A stretch of 7,128 bases of DNA from Actinomycetota bacterium (GTDB lineage: Bacteria; Actinomycetota; Thermoleophilia; Gaiellales; Gaiellaceae): positions 1-7,128 of the forward strand of contig VGCB01000140.1 in NCBI GenBank assembly GCA_016870235.1. Direction: 5' to 3'. Both the position numbers and the translations under genes were made by a program. The notes under the pieces are model-generated. The model saw only the letters and a program-made list of their open reading frames with translations. It was not told the DNA's origin and did not search any database. Positions 4,938-7,128 of this stretch are shown here, piece after piece. Within the stretch, counting starts at the first letter, position 1. Each line of letters starts with the position of its first letter.

Positions 4938-7128
4938 TACAGGACGGCGACGCCGGGGATCGGCGAGCCCTCGGGCAGCGCGTCGGCGGGCGCCGGGGTC
5001 GTCCAGAAGTTCTTGAGGATGCCGCGCGCCCATTGAAGGGTGCTCTCCGACGCCTGCCCGCCCGCATCGAGCGCCTGACCGCGCGAGACGACCACGCCGA
5101 CCTCGGTGCCGGCCTGCCGCACGGAGCCGGCGCGCGCGATGCGGAGGTAGAAGGCCTCGTCGTCCTCGGCCGAGACCGCCTTCCAGTCGGTGGCCGAGCG
5201 GACGTAGCCCACACCGCCGTGCGCTGATGGGTCGCGCCGCCAGATGCCGGAGGCAGGCGCCTCGGTCACGGACTCGGGATCGTCTCCCGCGTCCTCGAGG
5301 AGCATCAGGCTCCACGGCTCGCGGGCGCTGTCCGGCGGCCGCTCGACGAAGCGGCGGACGTCCTCCTCGAGATCTGCGCCGAGGTGCGCGGCGAGGTGCA
5401 GCGCGAGCGCGGGCAGCTCGTCGGCGCCGACGGCGGACACGGTGTCGAGAATCGTGGCGAGCGACCCGTCGGGCCGGATCGCGGTCAGGGTCGGCCCGCC
5501 GCCGCGGCGGTCGACGGCGAGATCGAGCTCGACGAGACCCTCGAACCCCTCCGAGGCGAACCGCTCGCCGAGCCGGACTGCCGCCGCGCGGAGCTCGGCG
5601 ACGAGCTCCGCGTCGAGGTTGGCCGCGACGTCCGAGACGAGCGCGACCGAGCCTCCGGGCGCGACGTCGGGGACGCGACGGACGCAGGCGACGAGCGGCG
5701 ACACGATCGTGCCCGCGCCGCCGACGACGGCGACGAGCGTGAAGCCCGGCCCGTCGATCCGGCGGGTGACGCGCAGGTTCGCCGCGGCGAGCCGGCGCTC
5801 GTGCGCGGCCCAGTCGGCGAGGGACACGATCGGCACCGCCTCCTCGCCCGGCCGGTCGAGCGACTCGACCAGCAGGTCGGTGCCGAGCCCGCGGGCGAGG
5901 AGCAGGAGATCCTGGTAGGAGGCCGCGTGCCCGGTGACCGCGGGGAGCGCATGGACGCCTGCGTCGCGGGCGAGGTGCACGAGCTCGGTGACGGCGGCGA
6001 TCCGGCGTCGCGCCGCGACCGGGGCGAGCGCGAGCGAATGGCCGAAGCCGGCGGCAAGCCGCTCGGACTCCTCGTCGGCGGCGAGGAGGGCGATCTTGCC
6101 GGGCCGGAGCCGGAGCCGGTCGACGACCTCGTCGCAGCCGAGCAGCGCCTGCCCGACCTCGAGCGGAGTCGCGAAGGCCCGCACCGGCAGCGTCCTCGGC
6201 ACGTACACGCCGCCGTGCCGGCCGTCGAAGCAGTCGTGGGCCGTGATCGCGCTCAGCCGCCCGACCACGCGGTCGAGACCGAGCATGGCGAGCGGCGTCG
6301 CGCCCATGAAGACGAGCGGGGTCTCGTTGCGGAGGAGGAATGTCCGCGCGTCGATGGCGTCGCGGATCCGGGCCCGGCGTCGGTCACGGTCGGTGGCGGT
6401 GCGATCGTCGTGGGAGCGAGGTCGCCGTCGGCCTCGGCGACCTCGTCCGTCGCGGCGGTTGTGGTGGTGGCGGCCGTCGCCGCGGGCTCGGAGTCCGCGT
6501 CGACGCCCTGCGTCTCCGGGCGCTCCGCCTCGCCGGCGGCGGGCTCGGACGCTTCGGCCTCGCGCGCCTCGACCTCGAGGACCGCCGGCTCGGACGCCTC
6601 GATCTCGCGCGCCTCGGTCTCGGGAACCGCGTTCTCCGAGGTGGCCTCGTCGGGCTCGACGGGCGTGCCCAGGGCACCCTCGCTCTCCGGGTAGAGGACG
6701 ACGCTCCACCCGGTCGGGACGTCCTCGACCGAGGGCAGCGGCGACGGGGGCGGCGGTGCGCCGAGCGCCGCGATCGAGGCCTCTCCCGGCCAGCCGACAT
6801 CCTCCTCCTCCGGCGCCTCCTCGACGTGCGGCTCGGTCGCAGCGGCGTCGGCTGCGGTCTCCTCGGGCTCCACGCGCTCTGCTGGAGCGCTCGCTGCGGG
6901 CTCTGTCGGGGAGCTCGCGGGCTCGACGATGGTGTCGGCAGTCGGCTCCACCGGCTCCGACACCGCGTCGGCGACGTGATCCCCGGCGCGCTCGGGCTCG
7001 GCCGAGACCTCCGAGATCGCTGCGGGCCCGTCCTCGCGCTCGGGCTCGGCTGCTTCCTCCTCCGGCCCACCCGCGTCCACCGGCGCCTCCGGCTCGGTGA
7101 CCGACGCCAGGTCGTGGTCGTCGACGGC
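4937..7128 (-). CDS. ATP-grasp-fold protein with long acidic N-terminal region; apparent frameshift; 5' end outside window
   Basis: The upstream frame enters from the right edge and encodes over 250 residues rich in Glu, Ala, Pro and Thr (many EP/PA pairs) with no fold I recognise. Near 6370 the sense moves to another frame, which runs to TAG at 4937-4939. It begins RIRDAIDARTFLLRNE and matches, along its whole length and from memory, an actinobacterial ATP-grasp family sometimes labelled biotin carboxylase: GRLSAITAHDCFDGRHGGV (about 6200-6270), AGTIVSPL (about 5700), GLVELDLAV (5513-5539), then SGIWRRD, TDWK and DEAFYLRIA near the end. Active members, as I recall them, have a glycine loop like YGDSGKTTFF and a metal-binding ELNPR. 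Here these read LDRPGEEAVP and TAIRPDG (5462-5488), so ATP/Mg binding is doubtful; only the Glu and Asp of VELDL remain. Probably cytosolic, possibly a regulatory pseudo-enzyme. Without the frameshift, the acidic frame would end at 6253. Confidence 0.72.
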   Translation of the reverse strand, partial: RRRPRPGVGHRAGGAGGRGWAGGGSSRARARGRARSDLGGLGRARARRGSRRRRGVGAGGADCRHHRRARELPDRARSERSSRARGARGDRSRRRCDRAARRGGAGGGGCRLAGRGLDRGARRTAAPVAAALGRGRPDRVERRPLPGERGCPGHARRARRGHLGERGSRDRGARDRGVRAGGPRGRGARGRSVRARRRRGGAPGDAGRRRGLRARGDGRHHHNRRDGRGRRGRRRPRSHDDRTATDRDRRRARIRDAIDARTFLLRNETPLVFMGATPLAMLGLDRVVGRLSAITAHDCFDGRHGGVYVPRTLPVRAFATPLEVGQALLGCDEVVDRLRLRPGKIALLAADEESERLAAGFGHSLALAPVAARRRIAAVTELVHLARDAGVHALPAVTGHAASYQDLLLLARGLGTDLLVESLDRPGEEAVPIVSLADWAAHERRLAAANLRVTRRIDGPGFTLVAVVGGAGTIVSPLVACVRRVPDVAPGGSVALVSDVAANLDAELVAELRAAAVRLGERFASEGFEGLVELDLAVDRRGGGPTLTAIRPDGSLATILDTVSAVGADELPALALHLAAHLGADLEEDVRRFVERPPDSAREPWSLMLLEDAGDDPESVTEAPASGIWRRDPSAHGGVGYVRSATDWKAVSAEDDEAFYLRIARAGSVRQAGTEVGVVVSRGQALDAGGQASESTLQWARGILKNFWTTPAPADALPEGSPIPGVAVL
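6364..6378 (-). other. apparent frameshift between acidic linker and ATP-grasp domain
   Basis: The minus strand reads GAC GCC GGG CCC GGA in the linker frame, but the conserved domain needs CGG ATC CGC GAC GCC ATC. One extra base after GGGCCC would join them as DAGP-RIRDAI. The site is a short GC homopolymer pair, equally open to a real deletion or a base-calling error. Confidence 0.65.
6538..6615 (-). repeat. 15-residue tandem repeat in the acidic linker
   Basis: EAREIEASEPAVLEV is followed directly by EAREAEASEPAAGEA. At DNA level, 6538-6570 and 6583-6615 agree at 28 of 33 positions with a 45-base period. This suggests recent in-frame expansion of a disordered, charged linker. Confidence 0.7.

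Noticed and set aside
6538..6615. CRISPR-like or regulatory direct repeats
   Set aside because: There are only two units, with a 45-base in-frame period inside a low-complexity acidic coding region; this is a protein repeat.
5384..6694. 436-codon plus-strand open frame
   Set aside because: It is a shadow of the ATP-grasp gene; the minus strand carries recognisable conserved segments across the same span.

Overview
The window is very GC-rich, with G or C at most third codon positions. Its gene families (tandem-PAS GGDEF-EAL, DUF222-HNH of the 13E12 type, and an ATP-grasp family I recall from high-GC actinobacteria) point to an Actinomycetota chromosome, possibly class Thermoleophilia. That placement rests on family recall, not on a search. 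I see no rRNA, tRNA, CRISPR array or recognisable IS transposase.

Layout, left to right. (1) 1-1886, minus strand: a PAS-PAS-PAS-GGDEF-EAL cyclic-di-GMP enzyme, cut by the left edge inside the EAL domain. (2) 1887-1976: a short divergent intergenic region with a possible promoter and a strong Shine-Dalgarno for (3) 1977-2696, plus strand: an intact classical short-chain dehydrogenase/reductase (SDR). (4) 2697-2987: no gene seen; it holds a nested inverted repeat. (5) 2988-4518, minus strand: a DUF222-HNH nuclease gene broken by two frameshifts. (6) 4650-4724, plus strand: a second, orphan copy of the 3' end of the SDR gene, 65/68 identical and ending at the same stop codon. (7) 4727-4936: short intergenic region with two terminator-like hairpins. 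(8) 4937-7128, minus strand: an ATP-grasp-fold protein with a long acidic, Pro/Ala/Glu-rich N-terminal region, running off the right edge. It carries one apparent frameshift at the linker/domain boundary, and its ATP-grasp signature motifs look degenerate.

The genes do not form a pathway. The structural point of interest is that the HNH gene lies between two direct copies of the SDR 3' end (2631-2698 and 4659-4726, repeat unit 2028 bp). This looks like a nuclease-bearing element that inserted at the SDR 3' end and left or carried a copy of it; the alternative is a decayed tandem SDR paralogue. All three frame breaks in the window are shifts in the same direction (one base lost or two gained) in short GC-rich runs, so assembly error must be excluded before either gene is called dead.
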